A stretch of DNA of 64,000 bases from Blautia pseudococcoides (GTDB taxonomy: Bacteria; Bacillota; Clostridia; Lachnospirales; Lachnospiraceae): contig NZ_CP015405.2 of assembly GCF_001689125.2 (NCBI RefSeq), forward strand, positions 4,552,501-4,616,500. The letters run 5' to 3'. Below the pieces are notes generated by a model that had not been told where the DNA came from, did not search any database, and worked only from the letters and a program-made list of their open reading frames with translations. The translations under genes and the position numbers were made by a program. Positions 9,109-18,751 of the stretch are shown here, in pieces (position 1 is the first letter of the stretch; each line of letters begins with the position of its first letter).

Positions 9109-9860
9109 CAAAGAGAATTATACCCTGCCTGGACGTAAGAGACGGCAAAGTGGTTAAGGGCGTGAATTTTGTGGGAATCAAAGAGGTGGGAGATCCGGTG
9201 GAATGCGCCATTGCGTACGACAGGCAGGGAGCAGATGAAATCTGCTTTCTGGATATCACAGCAACCCATGAGGGAAGAGCGACTATGGCAGATGTGGTGT
9301 CCAGGACGGCAAAACATGTATTTGTACCCCTTACAGTAGGGGGAGGCATCCGTACAGTGGAGGATTTCCGGGAAATCCTCCGGGCCGGAGCCGACAAGGT
9401 TTCTGTCAATTCGGCGGCAGTGAAAAACCCTGAGCTCATCAGGGAAGCGGCAGCGGTATTCGGGAGCCAGTGTGTGGTGGCTGCCATTGATGCAAAGAGG
9501 GATGAGAAGGGCAGATTCAAAGTCGTGGTGAACGGCGGAAGGATAGATACAGGTCTGGATGCCATAGAATGGGCACAGAAGTGCCAGCAGCTTGGGGCTG
9601 GTGAGATCCTGCTCACTTCCATGGATACAGACGGATGCCGTGACGGTTTTGATCTGGAACTTACCAATGCGGTCTGTGGCGTGGTATCCATACCGGTCAT
9701 TGCCAGCGGCGGATGTGGTAAGCTGGAACATTTTTCAGAGGTTTTCAAGGAGAGTAAAGCGGATGCAGCACTGGCAGCTTCATTGTTTCATTTCCGGGAA
9801 CTGACGGTGGGACAGGTAAAGGAGCATCTGGAAGAAGAACGGATTCCGGTCAGGAGGTAG
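9102..9860 (+). CDS. hisF: Imidazole glycerol phosphate synthase cyclase subunit
   Basis: A 252-residue TIM barrel partner of HisH that uses ammonia and PRFAR to make imidazole glycerol phosphate and AICAR. Catalytic aspartates are in [12 protein letters not shown] and [13 protein letters not shown]; phosphate loops are [11 protein letters not shown] and [12 protein letters not shown]. Length and motif spacing are typical. The end of the gene contains the AGGAGG that serves hisI. Confidence 0.95.
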   Translation: MLAKRIIPCLDVRDGKVVKGVNFVGIKEVGDPVECAIAYDRQGADEICFLDITATHEGRATMADVVSRTAKHVFVPLTVGGGIRTVEDFREILRAGADKVSVNSAAVKNPELIREAAAVFGSQCVVAAIDAKRDEKGRFKVVVNGGRIDTGLDAIEWAQKCQQLGAGEILLTSMDTDGCRDGFDLELTNAVCGVVSIPVIASGGCGKLEHFSEVFKESKADAALAASLFHFRELTVGQVKEHLEEERIPVRR

Positions 9861-9863
9861 AGC

Positions 9864-10205
9864 ATGGATTTAGAATGTTATTTTGAAAAGAGCGATTTGA
9901 TACCTGCCGTTGTACAGGAAGCGGGCACAGGGGAGGTACTGATGCTGGCCTATATGAACCGGGAGAGTCTTCAGAAAACTTTTGAGACCGGATATACCTG
10001 GTTTTACAGCCGCTCCAGACAAGAGCTGTGGAACAAAGGTGCCACTTCCGGACATGTTCAGAAGGTGATAGATATAAAAGCAGACTGTGATAATGATACC
10101 TTGCTCGTAACAGTAGTTCAGACAGGCGCTGCCTGTCATACAGGGGCACACAGCTGTTTTTTTAGGGATATCTGGAAAAAAGAAAAAGGAGGGCGGCCTT
10201 TATGA
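9864..10205 (+). CDS. hisI: Phosphoribosyl-AMP cyclohydrolase
   Basis: A 113-residue zinc enzyme opening the adenine ring of phosphoribosyl-AMP. The signature blocks [28 protein letters not shown] and [13 protein letters not shown] carry the Asp and Cys metal ligands. Here HisI and HisE are separate proteins rather than a fusion. The stop overlaps the hisE start (ATGA). Confidence 0.93.
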   Translation: MDLECYFEKSDLIPAVVQEAGTGEVLMLAYMNRESLQKTFETGYTWFYSRSRQELWNKGATSGHVQKVIDIKADCDNDTLLVTVVQTGAACHTGAHSCFFRDIWKKEKGGRPL

Positions 10206-10528
10206 TGGATGTGATCAAGGGATTGTATGATGTGGCTTTGGAACGCAAGGCTGTAAAACAGGAAGGTTCTTATACCTGCTATCTTTTTGAGCAGGGGCTT
10301 GATAAAATTTTAAAAAAGTGCGGTGAGGAGTGCAGTGAGGTGATCATTGCTGCAAAAAATGGGGAGAATGGGGATACGGCTAATGAAATCTGTGACCTTC
10401 TTTATCATTTGGTGGTTATGATGGTGCAGAGCGGGATTTCTATTGATGAAGTGGAAGGGATTCTGGAGGAGAGACGGCAGAAGATTGGGAATCTTAAGAA
10501 GTTTCATGAAAGTGATCATGAGTCCTGA
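10202..10528 (+). CDS. hisE: Phosphoribosyl-ATP pyrophosphohydrolase
   Basis: A 108-residue all-alpha MazG-like hydrolase. [16 protein letters not shown] and the [13 protein letters not shown] helix provide the EExxE and ExxD metal ligands. It is the last gene of the his operon and is followed by a strong terminator. GTG and ATG alternatives are not needed: the ATG overlaps hisI by 4 nt and has AAAGGAGGG upstream. Confidence 0.93.
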   Translation: MMDVIKGLYDVALERKAVKQEGSYTCYLFEQGLDKILKKCGEECSEVIIAAKNGENGDTANEICDLLYHLVVMMVQSGISIDEVEGILEERRQKIGNLKKFHESDHES

Positions 10529-10554
10529 ATAGGTTGTGGACAAGAATAAACTGG

Positions 10555-10612
10555 GCGGCTGGTCCGGGAACTTTGCATGCTAGGTGCAAGGTGTCCGGGG
10601 CAGCCGCTTTTT
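10555..10612 (+). terminator. Rho-independent terminator of the his operon
   Basis: A 7-bp GCGGCTG / CAGCCGC stem with an inner paired region (CCGGGAAC... / ...GTGTCCGG) is followed directly by TTTTT. Confidence 0.8.
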
Positions 10613-10777
10613 ATGGTGGGATAAATGATTGTTTGGGGATATAAAAGGTGAACGGAATAGGCCGGTGGAAAGGCATCTGTCTAGGTGATTCCAAAACTGG
10701 AAATTAATTGTTCGGCGCTTGATTTTGTTTCCGGATCAATTCGGATATTGATATTTGCTGTTTTTGCCATGAATATT

Positions 10778-11641
10778 TTAAGTGGATGCGGCAAGGGAAG
10801 ATGCAGTGTCCTGGCGGACGTTTTGGCGGTATTGGGTGGGGGAGAGACCCACGGAACGTTTGAAGGCTCTGGAAAAATAATATTCGTCTTTCATGCCCAC
10901 GTAGGAACAGATTTCACGGATGGTGTAGTCTGTACGCTCCAGTAGAAGCTTGGAGCGCTGGATGCGGACGTTCAGGAGATAGTTTTGGGCTGTGGTTCCT
11001 GTGAATTTGTGGAATATTTTGGAGAAATAGCTGCGCTCCAGACCTACGTGATCCACAATGTCCTGGACGGTGATGGGGTAAATATAGTTGCATTTGATGT
11101 AGGATTTTGCTTTTCCAATGTGCTCGAAGAGGATGGTCTGGCTTTCTTTCTGGTAATTGCCGGAGAGACTGTAGGACTGGGCAATATTGGAGAAGATGGA
11201 GTACATGAGGGACTGGATGGTGAAGTCGTTGCAGAAGCCTACAGAGGACAGGTGCTCCGCCAGGGTCCGGATATTTTCATCTATGGAGTATTGGGGGTGA
11301 AGCTTGCGTACAGGGGAGCTGTGGGAGAAGCCCAGTTGGTCTGTGAGGGTGTCAGCGTTTTCACCGGTAAAAGCAAGCCAGCAAAAATGCAGCGGGTCTT
11401 CCGGGGAAGTGTGGTAGCTGACAAGCTGGGACGGATATATGATAAAGAGTTCTCCCTGCCGAATGGGATAGGTGTACCCCTCACAGATGTAGCTTCCCTG
11501 GCCCTGGGTAATATAGTGTATCAGGTATTCGGAACGGGTGTGGGGCGGCATGCGGAAATCGGGTGCGCATTCTTCATATCCGCAATATCTTAAATTTACA
11601 TCTCTTTTTGTTTTCGATGCGTAATATTCCTCAATTTTCAT
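10778..11641 (-). CDS. AraC-family transcriptional regulator with cupin sensor
   Basis: A 287-residue regulator. The N-terminal half resembles the AraC cupin arm (PPHTRSEYLIHYITQGQGSY, then YPIRQGELFIIYP), the C-terminal 100 residues are two helix-turn-helix units (TVQDIVDHVGLERSYFSKIFHKFTG and the later YTIREICSYVGMKDEYYFSRAFKR), ending in GLSPTQYRQ. The start at MKIEEYY is chosen for its GGGGGA site at 7 nt; the longer frame to 11695 has none. It is divergent from the sugar ABC operon and is the probable activator of it, sensing an alpha-galactoside or related sugar (inference from context). Confidence 0.88.
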   Translation of the reverse strand: MKIEEYYASKTKRDVNLRYCGYEECAPDFRMPPHTRSEYLIHYITQGQGSYICEGYTYPIRQGELFIIYPSQLVSYHTSPEDPLHFCWLAFTGENADTLTDQLGFSHSSPVRKLHPQYSIDENIRTLAEHLSSVGFCNDFTIQSLMYSIFSNIAQSYSLSGNYQKESQTILFEHIGKAKSYIKCNYIYPITVQDIVDHVGLERSYFSKIFHKFTGTTAQNYLLNVRIQRSKLLLERTDYTIREICSYVGMKDEYYFSRAFKRSVGLSPTQYRQNVRQDTASSLAAST

Positions 11642-11770
11642 AATGAATCCCCCTTTTTTCATCAGTATAATACTAATATGCACAAAAAACAACATGAATC
11701 CATCATAAGGACAAGAGAAGATATTCTGTTTTGGAAGGAATCTTTTATAATTAAAACTATAGTAACTGTG

Positions 11771-11797
11771 AAGGTACGGAGCAGTTACCAGCCAGAA
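11771..11797. repeat. Dispersed inverted-repeat element, copy 2
   Basis: A perfect 7-bp inverted repeat, GTAACTG, 13 nt, CAGTTAC. The interior TGAAGGTAC is shared with copies at 7138-7165 and 18752-18767. It lies in the leader of the sugar-binding lipoprotein gene. Confidence 0.5.
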
Positions 11798-11854
11798 AGA
11801 AATGCTGATGGAAACATGGAAAACAGAGAAGGTATTACCAAGGAGGGAAAAAGT

Positions 11855-13144
11855 ATGTTGAGAAGAAAAATGTTAGCGGCAGCATTGGTGACAGGATTGG
11901 CAGGGACTTTGGTGCTTGGGGGCTGCCAGAGCGGTGGAGACAAAGGAAAGACTGCTGGCGGAAAGGACAGCGTGCGGTTCATGGTCGGGGGTTCGGCAGC
12001 GGAACTGGAGCAGTATAAAAAAGCAGTGGATGCTTTTAATGAGCAGAGTGAAAATGTAGAGGTAACCTTTGTAGGTGTGCCGGGTGACAATTATAACGAG
12101 AAGATCATGACACAGCTCAAGTCAAAGGAGGCTCCTGACTGTTTTTACTCGGAGGAGGCGTCATACGGGGAACTGAATAGATCAGATATGCTGCTGGATG
12201 TTGCCAAGTACCTGGACCAAAGTGATTCCAACTTAAAACGGGCGGATGTGCCGGAGAATTTACTGGAAAATTATACGTTTGAGGATAAGGTGACAGGGGT
12301 TCCGGTGGATTGTAACCCTATGGTGATCTATTATAATGCTGACTTGTTTAAGGGACTGAATATTAAGACGCCCCAGGAATATGTGGATGAGGGCAAATGG
12401 AATTTTGAGGCGCTGCAGCAGGTATCAGAACAGCTCAGGGATGCGTCTAAGGTGGGATTTGTCTATGAGAACTGGTGGGGGCCGCTTTACTCCTTTCTTT
12501 TCTCGGCAGAGGAACCGATCTATTCAGATGATATGTCAAAATCGGAGTTTGGTTCTGAGCGGACAAAGGCAGGACTGACCTATCTGGACAGTAATATCAA
12601 GTCAAAAGCGTTTACTTTTGCAGGCTCCCTTACCAGCGGAGAATCACCGGACACACTGTTTGTTTCAGGACAGGCGGGAATGTTGTATGCAGGGCGCTGG
12701 TATGTGGCGGATTTTACGGATTTGAGTTTTACATATGATGTAGTTCCCTTCCCCTATTATGAAGAGCCTTCACAGGCTGTCTGCGCTATGCCGGCAACAC
12801 CGCTGGTGATCAACAAAAAGACAGCCGATCCTGACGCGGTTTGGGAATTCGTATCCTTCTACTGCGGTGAGCAGGGACAGAATATCAGGATGGAAGGGCA
12901 GGGCAATGCGGTTCCCACAGTTGACGGACTGGATGAGATTGTACTGACCGGAACCCCGGAACATGCGCAGAACTTCCTGGACGCTGTTGATATGGCATTG
13001 GTATATCCAAAGGCAGAGGCACTTCACCCGGGTATGACGGATTCCATCACAGGCCAGGTGGAGAAACTGCTTGTAGGAGAGCAGGATGTGGAGCAGACCC
13101 TGGCAAATATCATTCAGACAGTTGATGATGAACTTCAGAAATAA
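11855..13144 (+). CDS. Sugar ABC transporter substrate-binding lipoprotein
   Basis: A 429-residue extracellular solute-binding protein of family 1. The signal peptide MLRRKMLAAALVTGLAG leads into the lipobox LVLGGC with Cys24 as the lipidation site. The mature part has the family's features (EQYKKAVDAFNEQ, FYSEEASYGEL, YYNADLFKG). The start is set by AAGGAGGG 8 nt upstream; longer open frame upstream is not supported. It is the first gene of the importer operon facing the AraC regulator. The exact sugar is not readable; the GH4 enzyme downstream points to alpha-galactosides. Confidence 0.9.
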   Translation: MLRRKMLAAALVTGLAGTLVLGGCQSGGDKGKTAGGKDSVRFMVGGSAAELEQYKKAVDAFNEQSENVEVTFVGVPGDNYNEKIMTQLKSKEAPDCFYSEEASYGELNRSDMLLDVAKYLDQSDSNLKRADVPENLLENYTFEDKVTGVPVDCNPMVIYYNADLFKGLNIKTPQEYVDEGKWNFEALQQVSEQLRDASKVGFVYENWWGPLYSFLFSAEEPIYSDDMSKSEFGSERTKAGLTYLDSNIKSKAFTFAGSLTSGESPDTLFVSGQAGMLYAGRWYVADFTDLSFTYDVVPFPYYEEPSQAVCAMPATPLVINKKTADPDAVWEFVSFYCGEQGQNIRMEGQGNAVPTVDGLDEIVLTGTPEHAQNFLDAVDMALVYPKAEALHPGMTDSITGQVEKLLVGEQDVEQTLANIIQTVDDELQK

Positions 13145-13171
13145 TAAGGTATGTGGGGAAGGGATGGATAT

Positions 13172-14056
13172 ATGAAGAAAAGTAAACTGGAAAAATCCAG
13201 AAACAGATGGGGGATCGTGTTTATCCTTCCCCAGCTCATCAGTCTGGTCTGCCTTGGGATCATACCCATTGTGATTGCCTTTGTACTGAGCTTTTTTGAT
13301 TGGAATGGGTTCAGCTCGCCGGTGTTTACAGGACTTCAGAATTTTAAGGAAGTGTTTACAGACCCGGATACGGCCATGGCCATTAAGAATACGCTTCTCT
13401 ATTCCGCGATCTATGTGCCATGTTCCATTGTTTTATCTCTGGGGCTTGCCATGCTTCTGAATAAGGCATGGGGGAAAATGTTTTACCGGGCGGTTTTTTT
13501 CTTGCCGCAGATTGTCACCTCTGTGGGGATAGCGGTGGTATGGTCATGGATTTACCAGCCCCAGTTTGGAATTCTGAATATGATACTTAAATTTTTCGGG
13601 ATCCAGGGGAAGGAATGGCTGCGTGACCCATCCACAGCTATGGGAGCGGTGATCGTTATGAGTATCTGGTGGGGGCTGGGATATAATATCGTGCTGTTTC
13701 TGGCAGGACTGCAGAATGTACCCAGGACTTATGTGGAAGCGGCGAAGATAGACGGCGCCAATGAACGGCAGGTGTTTTTCTATATTACGGTGCCTCTAAT
13801 TTCACCAACCACACTGCTGGTGACTATCACCACCATGATCAATGCGTTTCAGGTCTTTGACCAGATGTTCCTGCTGACTTCGGGAGGACCGGCCAAGAAG
13901 ACGTATACCATGGCAATTCACATTTATCAGACGGCATTTAAGAGTTACGAACTGGGGAAGGCATCCACGGCAGCACTGCTCCTGTTCTTTGTGGTTGTGG
14001 CTGTGTCTGTGATACAGTTTAAGCTTTCTGACAAATGGGTTCATTACGGAGAGTAG
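13172..14056 (+). CDS. Sugar ABC transporter permease, MalF/UgpA type
   Basis: A 294-residue CUT1 permease with about six helices. The conserved inner-face EAA loop is visible as YVEAAKIDGANERQVFFYITVPLISPT, which docks the ATPase. The start after AAGGGATGG at 13172 is preferred to the ATG at 13151. It forms the transporter with the next gene. No ATPase gene is in the operon, so a shared MsmK-like ATPase encoded elsewhere is likely, as is common for CUT1 systems in Firmicutes. Confidence 0.9.
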   Translation: MKKSKLEKSRNRWGIVFILPQLISLVCLGIIPIVIAFVLSFFDWNGFSSPVFTGLQNFKEVFTDPDTAMAIKNTLLYSAIYVPCSIVLSLGLAMLLNKAWGKMFYRAVFFLPQIVTSVGIAVVWSWIYQPQFGILNMILKFFGIQGKEWLRDPSTAMGAVIVMSIWWGLGYNIVLFLAGLQNVPRTYVEAAKIDGANERQVFFYITVPLISPTTLLVTITTMINAFQVFDQMFLLTSGGPAKKTYTMAIHIYQTAFKSYELGKASTAALLLFFVVVAVSVIQFKLSDKWVHYGE

Positions 14057-14064
14057 GTGAGAGG

Positions 14065-14901
14065 ATGACAAGTAAAAAGAATAAACGGATCAATACCCTG
14101 CTGGTCCAGGTGATACTCATAGTCATGGCTGTACTTGCGCTGTTCCCGTTTCTATGGATGATATCCACGTCTTTGAAGGGCTCTGAGGAGGCATTTGCCT
14201 ACCCGCCCAAATTGATACCGGAAATCTTCCACTGGGATAATTACAAAAAGGCCATGACAGCGCTTCCCTTTGGGACAGCATATCTGAACAGTCTGAAGCT
14301 GGCTGTCATCAATGTGACAGGACAGGTGATCACCTCCGCTATGGCGGGTTATGCGCTGGGGAAACTTAGGTTCAGGGGCTCCGGGGTGGTGTTTGGCGGA
14401 TTTATTTCGGTCATGATGGTTCCTTATACAGTGATCTCCATTCCGCTGTTCCTGATCTTTAGCCAGCTTAACCTGATTGACACACATTTGTCCATTATTT
14501 TGATGACAGCTGCCTATATGCCTATGGGAGTATTCCTTTGCAGGCAGTTTATTATGGCACTGCCTGATGAGCTGATGGAGGCGGGCATCATTGATGGGGC
14601 AAATTATGGCTCCATGTTCTTCAGGATCGTACTTCCTCTTGTGAAGCCCGCGCTGGCTTCCCTGGGAATCTTCTCCTTTATGTGGAACTGGAACAGTTTT
14701 TATACACCCCTGATATTTTTAAATTCCCAGGAAAAATATACGGTGCCCCTGCTTCTAAATATGTTTAAGGGAAAATATACGGTGGATTGGTCGCTGATCA
14801 TGGCTGCCTCCACCATTGCGGTGATACCTGTGCTGATGGTCTATCTGTTTGCGCAGAAATATATCATTGAGGGAATTACGATCACAGGAATGAAGAGCTG
14901 A
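14065..14901 (+). CDS. Sugar ABC transporter permease, MalG/UgpE type
   Basis: A 278-residue second CUT1 permease. LFPFLWMISTSLKGSEEAF near the N-terminus and the EAA loop (LMEAGIIDGANYGSMFFRIVLPLVKP) are diagnostic. The start is taken at MTSKKNK behind GGTGAGAGG; the open frame from 14035 overlaps the first permease and is unlikely. Ends in the usual IIEGITITGMKS tail. Confidence 0.9.
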   Translation: MTSKKNKRINTLLVQVILIVMAVLALFPFLWMISTSLKGSEEAFAYPPKLIPEIFHWDNYKKAMTALPFGTAYLNSLKLAVINVTGQVITSAMAGYALGKLRFRGSGVVFGGFISVMMVPYTVISIPLFLIFSQLNLIDTHLSIILMTAAYMPMGVFLCRQFIMALPDELMEAGIIDGANYGSMFFRIVLPLVKPALASLGIFSFMWNWNSFYTPLIFLNSQEKYTVPLLLNMFKGKYTVDWSLIMAASTIAVIPVLMVYLFAQKYIIEGITITGMKS

Positions 14902-15002
14902 GGGATTTCCGTAACATGACTTTCTTACGGCCAGCGCAGTAAATGCCCAGGCCTGCTGAGGGATCACAACAGAAGATATAATAATTACAACAGGAGGGAC
15001 AT

Positions 15003-16325
15003 ATGCCAAGAATAGCTTTTATGGGGGCAGGCAGCACGATTTTTGCCAAGAGCGTGCTGGGGGACTGTATCCTGACACCCGAAATACAGGATTTAGAGAT
15101 CGCGCTGCACGACATTGACCCGGTGCGGCTGGAAGATTCCAGAAAAATGCTGGAGAATATCGCCTCCAATGCGGGGCGAAAAGTGAGGATCGAGACTCAC
15201 GCAGACAGGAAACAGGCCCTGAGAGGGACGAAATATGTGGTAAACGCCATTCAGGTAGGCGGATACGATCCCTGTACTATCACGGATTTTGAGATTCCGA
15301 AAAAATACGGACTGCGTCAGACCATAGCAGATACTTTAGGCATAGGAGGTATATTCCGGGCACTGCGTACCATACCGGTGCTGGAAGAATTTGCAGAAGA
15401 CATGCAGGAAGTCTGCCCGGATGCTCTGTTCATCAACTATTCCAACCCTATGGCAATGCTGACAGGATATCTGCAGACCTACACAAAAATAAAAACCATC
15501 GGACTGTGCCACAGTGTCCAGGTCTGCATTCCCCAGCTCTTCAAGGCCCTTGATATGGAAGAACTGGTGCCGGAGACAAGGTGGGAGATCGCTGGCATCA
15601 ACCATCAGGCGTGGCTTTTAAAGGTGCAGGACGGTAAAGGGAAGGATTTGTATCCGGAGATCAAAAAGCGGGCGGGCGCCTTTCTAAATGGTGAGGCTGC
15701 ATACGACGCGGACTGGGATAAAGTCCGTTACGAGATGATGCTGAGATTCGGATACTACATAACAGAGTCCTCAGAACACAATGGGGAATACACACCATGG
15801 TTCATAAAAGACAGATATCCGGAACTGATCGAGAGGTATAATATTCCCTTGGACGAATATCCAAAGCGCTGTATCAAACAGATCGGTGACTGGAAACAGA
15901 TGCGTGGGGAGCTGGTGCAGAATGCGGAGATCAAGCATGAAAAGAGCCGTGAGTTTGCGTCCTTTATCATTAATTCCATGGAGAATGATGTTCCCTACCG
16001 TGTTCACGGAAATGTACAGAATACAGGCCTGATACCCAATCTTCCTCCAAATGCCTGCGTGGAGGTTCCCTGTCTGGTGGACCGGGACGGAATCCATCCC
16101 TGTTATGTGGGAAATCTCCCGGAACAGTGCGCTGCCATAAACCGTACCAATATCAATGTCCAGTTACTTACCATGCAGGCCGCAAGATCCAGGCGGAAAG
16201 AGGATATCTATATGGCAGCCATGATGGATCCCCATACGGCGGCAGAGCTGTCCATGGATGATATCAGGGCAATGTGCGATGAGATGCTGGAGGCCCACGA
16301 CTCATGGATGCCAAAATACAGATGA
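15003..16325 (+). CDS. melA: GH4 alpha-galactosidase
   Basis: A 440-residue glycoside hydrolase family 4 protein. The NAD-binding N-terminus reads IAFMGAGSTIFAKSVLGD, with the NAIQVGGYDPC and GLRQTIADTLGIGGIFRALR blocks. The metal-binding cysteine motif is CHSVQ, the form found in MelA-type alpha-galactosidases rather than CHEV of alpha-glucosidases, and INHQAW provides a histidine. GH4 enzymes need NAD and a divalent metal and act by redox-assisted elimination. AGGAGGG precedes the ATG. It is cytoplasmic and probably hydrolyses the sugar imported by the upstream system. The last 48 bp are part of a tandem duplication. Confidence 0.87.
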   Translation: MPRIAFMGAGSTIFAKSVLGDCILTPEIQDLEIALHDIDPVRLEDSRKMLENIASNAGRKVRIETHADRKQALRGTKYVVNAIQVGGYDPCTITDFEIPKKYGLRQTIADTLGIGGIFRALRTIPVLEEFAEDMQEVCPDALFINYSNPMAMLTGYLQTYTKIKTIGLCHSVQVCIPQLFKALDMEELVPETRWEIAGINHQAWLLKVQDGKGKDLYPEIKKRAGAFLNGEAAYDADWDKVRYEMMLRFGYYITESSEHNGEYTPWFIKDRYPELIERYNIPLDEYPKRCIKQIGDWKQMRGELVQNAEIKHEKSREFASFIINSMENDVPYRVHGNVQNTGLIPNLPPNACVEVPCLVDRDGIHPCYVGNLPEQCAAINRTNINVQLLTMQAARSRRKEDIYMAAMMDPHTAAELSMDDIRAMCDEMLEAHDSWMPKYR

Positions 16326-16405
16326 CATTAGGATAAAGTGTGATGAGATGCCGGAGGCCCACGGCTCATGGATACCGAAATACAGATGACATTAGGATAA
16401 AGTGT
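16278..16405 (+). repeat. 64-bp tandem duplication at the 3' end of melA
   Basis: Two direct copies, 16278-16341 and 16342-16405, differ at 4 of 64 positions. The first copy encodes the last residues and stop codon of the GH4 enzyme; the second lies outside the gene and repeats those codons and the stop as non-functional sequence. Confidence 0.9.
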
Positions 16406-16482
16406 GATGAGGGGCCGGAGTTCCAGGACTTTTGGAAGCCCTCCAATAGGGCATATACGGAAATAATAAGGAGAACAGTTAC

Positions 16483-17484
16483 ATGGAGAAAGTGTTGAGA
16501 GTAGGTGTGCTGGGCATGGGAAACATGGGAAAAGCCCATGCGCGCAGCATGATGAAAATGGAAAATGTTAAGATTGCAGGACTTTGTTCCTCCCCCGCAG
16601 ATGATGCCAGGGTCTTTGCCTGCGAAAATCATTTGGACTGCGGGATCTATGATGACGGATACCGTATGATAGAGGAGGCAGGGCTTGACGCGCTGTATAT
16701 CTGCCTGCCGCCCTTTGCCCACAGCGGACAGCTGGAAGCAGCCGCAGATAGGGGGATTCATGTATTTATCGAAAAGCCTATTGCTCTTAATGTAGAGCGG
16801 GGAAAATCCATGGCAGACGCGGTAGAGCGCAATCATATTGTTTCCCAGGTAGGGTACCATATGAGATTCGGAAGCGCCGTCAGAAAATGGAAAGAATATA
16901 TGGACAGCGGAAAAGCCGGGAGGCCCACCCTGTATATGGCGGATTATGAGTGCAACAGCCTTCACGGCCCTTGGTGGCGGGACGTCACAAAATGTGGCGG
17001 GCAGGTCTTTGAGCAAGTCATCCACCTGTATGATATGGGCCTGTATCTGATGGGGGATGCGGACTGCGTGAATGGACATATCGCCAACCTCTGCCATCAG
17101 GATGTGGAGGGATATACCATTGAGGACACCAGTGTCTGCAGTATACATTTTAAAAACGGTTCCCTGGGTTCCATATGCGGCTCCAACTGTTCCGTAAAAG
17201 AACAGTGGAACGGCAGATTCCGGGTTATATGCCAGCATATGACCGCTGATTTTATGGACCATAACCATGCGGTCTTCACATTTACGGATGAGGAAACTCC
17301 CCATACAGAGACGGTTGCTGAGGATGTGGATGCCACATACCTGGAAGACTGCTGTTTTGTAGAAACGATACGGGGCAGACGAGAAAATATGGCCGGTGTG
17401 CCTGAGGGACTGAAAGGTCTGCGGCTGGTAAGCGCGGTGGTGGAGTCCTCCGCAAAAAACGGGGCATGTGTGGTGTCGGAATAA
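16483..17484 (+). CDS. Gfo/Idh/MocA-family oxidoreductase
   Basis: A 333-residue NAD(P)-dependent sugar dehydrogenase-like protein. The Rossmann motif VGVLGMGNMGKAHA opens the protein, LYICLPPFAH and EKPIALNVERG (with the conserved EKP lysine) follow, and a GGQVFEQVIHLYDMG block supplies the family's histidine. A ribosome site AAGGAG lies 10 nt upstream. It probably oxidises or epimerises a sugar or cyclitol released by the preceding catabolic steps; substrate cannot be read. Confidence 0.85.
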   Translation: MEKVLRVGVLGMGNMGKAHARSMMKMENVKIAGLCSSPADDARVFACENHLDCGIYDDGYRMIEEAGLDALYICLPPFAHSGQLEAAADRGIHVFIEKPIALNVERGKSMADAVERNHIVSQVGYHMRFGSAVRKWKEYMDSGKAGRPTLYMADYECNSLHGPWWRDVTKCGGQVFEQVIHLYDMGLYLMGDADCVNGHIANLCHQDVEGYTIEDTSVCSIHFKNGSLGSICGSNCSVKEQWNGRFRVICQHMTADFMDHNHAVFTFTDEETPHTETVAEDVDATYLEDCCFVETIRGRRENMAGVPEGLKGLRLVSAVVESSAKNGACVVSE

Positions 17485-17517
17485 AAAATGAATGATTCAC
17501 ATAAAGGAGAAGGTAAA

Positions 17518-18558
17518 ATGACAGGAAAAGAGATTGTTTCAACAGAACCGAGAAAGGCATTCCTCAGAGAATACGAAGATAGTCCGGTAAAAGAGAACGA
17601 GATCCGTGCCAAAGTGGATTTCGCCGCCGCAAAGCACGGAACAGAGTTTACCCATTTCCGGGGAGAGGATCCGTTCCTGGAAAATATATTTGACGAGGAG
17701 TATCTTCTTTTCAGAGAGAGCAATGAGGCTGGGGAAAAACCATTTTTCATGCGGCCGGGAAATATGTGGATCGGACATATCACCGAGATGGGGAGTGAAG
17801 TACAGGGATTTGAAATAGGAGAGCGCATTGCAGGCTACGGCCCGCTCAAAAGCACCCACACCCTGAAAGCCCGGGAAGCCTTTAAAATGCCGGAGCGCAT
17901 GACCTGGAAAGAGGCTGTATGCTACGACCCGGCCCAGTTTGCCTTGGGAGGGATCCGTGATGGTCAGGTGAGAGTGGGAGATAACGTGGTGGTCTCCGGC
18001 CTGGGAGCCATCGGTCTGCTTGCGGCCCAGTTCGCAAAACTGGCAGGGGCAGCAAAAGTCATTGTCTGCGACCCTATCGAAAAACGGCGGACAGTGGCCT
18101 TGGAAAACGGTGCGGACCTTGCCCTTGATTCTTCATCCGTGGACGTGGGCCTGGAGATCAAGAAGGCTACAGGCAAACGCGGCGCGGATGTAGTGATAGA
18201 GACCAGCGGAAACTATTATGCCCTCCAGCAGGCAATCCGGGGCGTAGCCTATAATGGAAATGTGGCAGTTGTTGGGTGGTATCACGAATGCCTGGGCGGT
18301 CTGAATCTTGGAAGAGAAGCCCATTTCAATCAGCCAAATATCATCATTTCCAGAGCCTGCAGTGAGCCGAACCGGGAAAACCCCAGATGGAGCTTTGAAA
18401 GAATCTGTGATACCTGCTGGGATATGCTTGCAAAAGGTCTTTTGAAATGCGAAAATATCGTTGACCCGGTTGTGTCCATGGACGAGGCGGCAGATACTTA
18501 CATGAGCATTGAACAAAACCCGGCCAGCAGTGTAAAGATGGGGGTGCAGTTCCGGTGA
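17518..18558 (+). CDS. MDR-superfamily dehydrogenase lacking the usual zinc-ligand cysteine
   Basis: A 346-residue medium-chain dehydrogenase. The cofactor loop is VVVSGLGAIGLLAAQFAK, with VCDPIEKR giving an acidic residue after beta-2 that favours NAD. In place of the usual catalytic zinc motif C-G-S/T-D-x-H the protein has HGTEFTHFRGED, so the first cysteine is a histidine, and the four-cysteine structural zinc lobe is missing. It may be a zinc-free or altered-ligand enzyme. The start at MTGKEI follows AAGGAG at 8 nt. Last gene of the catabolic cluster, followed by a terminator. Confidence 0.78.
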   Translation: MTGKEIVSTEPRKAFLREYEDSPVKENEIRAKVDFAAAKHGTEFTHFRGEDPFLENIFDEEYLLFRESNEAGEKPFFMRPGNMWIGHITEMGSEVQGFEIGERIAGYGPLKSTHTLKAREAFKMPERMTWKEAVCYDPAQFALGGIRDGQVRVGDNVVVSGLGAIGLLAAQFAKLAGAAKVIVCDPIEKRRTVALENGADLALDSSSVDVGLEIKKATGKRGADVVIETSGNYYALQQAIRGVAYNGNVAVVGWYHECLGGLNLGREAHFNQPNIIISRACSEPNRENPRWSFERICDTCWDMLAKGLLKCENIVDPVVSMDEAADTYMSIEQNPASSVKMGVQFR

Positions 18559-18580
18559 AATAAAGAATAGACTTTTATTT

Positions 18581-18619
18581 ACGGCCTTAGGGGAAAATCC
18601 TCAGAGGCCGTTATTTTTT
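18581..18619 (+). terminator. Rho-independent terminator after the sugar cluster
   Basis: ACGGCCT (18581-18587) pairs with AGGCCGT (18605-18611) and is followed by a run of T after TA. Confidence 0.75.
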
Positions 18620-18751
18620 ATGTTTCCCTTCCCTCTCATGGAAGATTGTGTTAAACTAAACAAGGAAAAAGAATGAGAAATGTAACTATTCGGCAGCCAG
18701 ACAAAAAGCCCATCCCCAAGTTGAGGCGTTACGGAGTTTGTTCATAATTGT

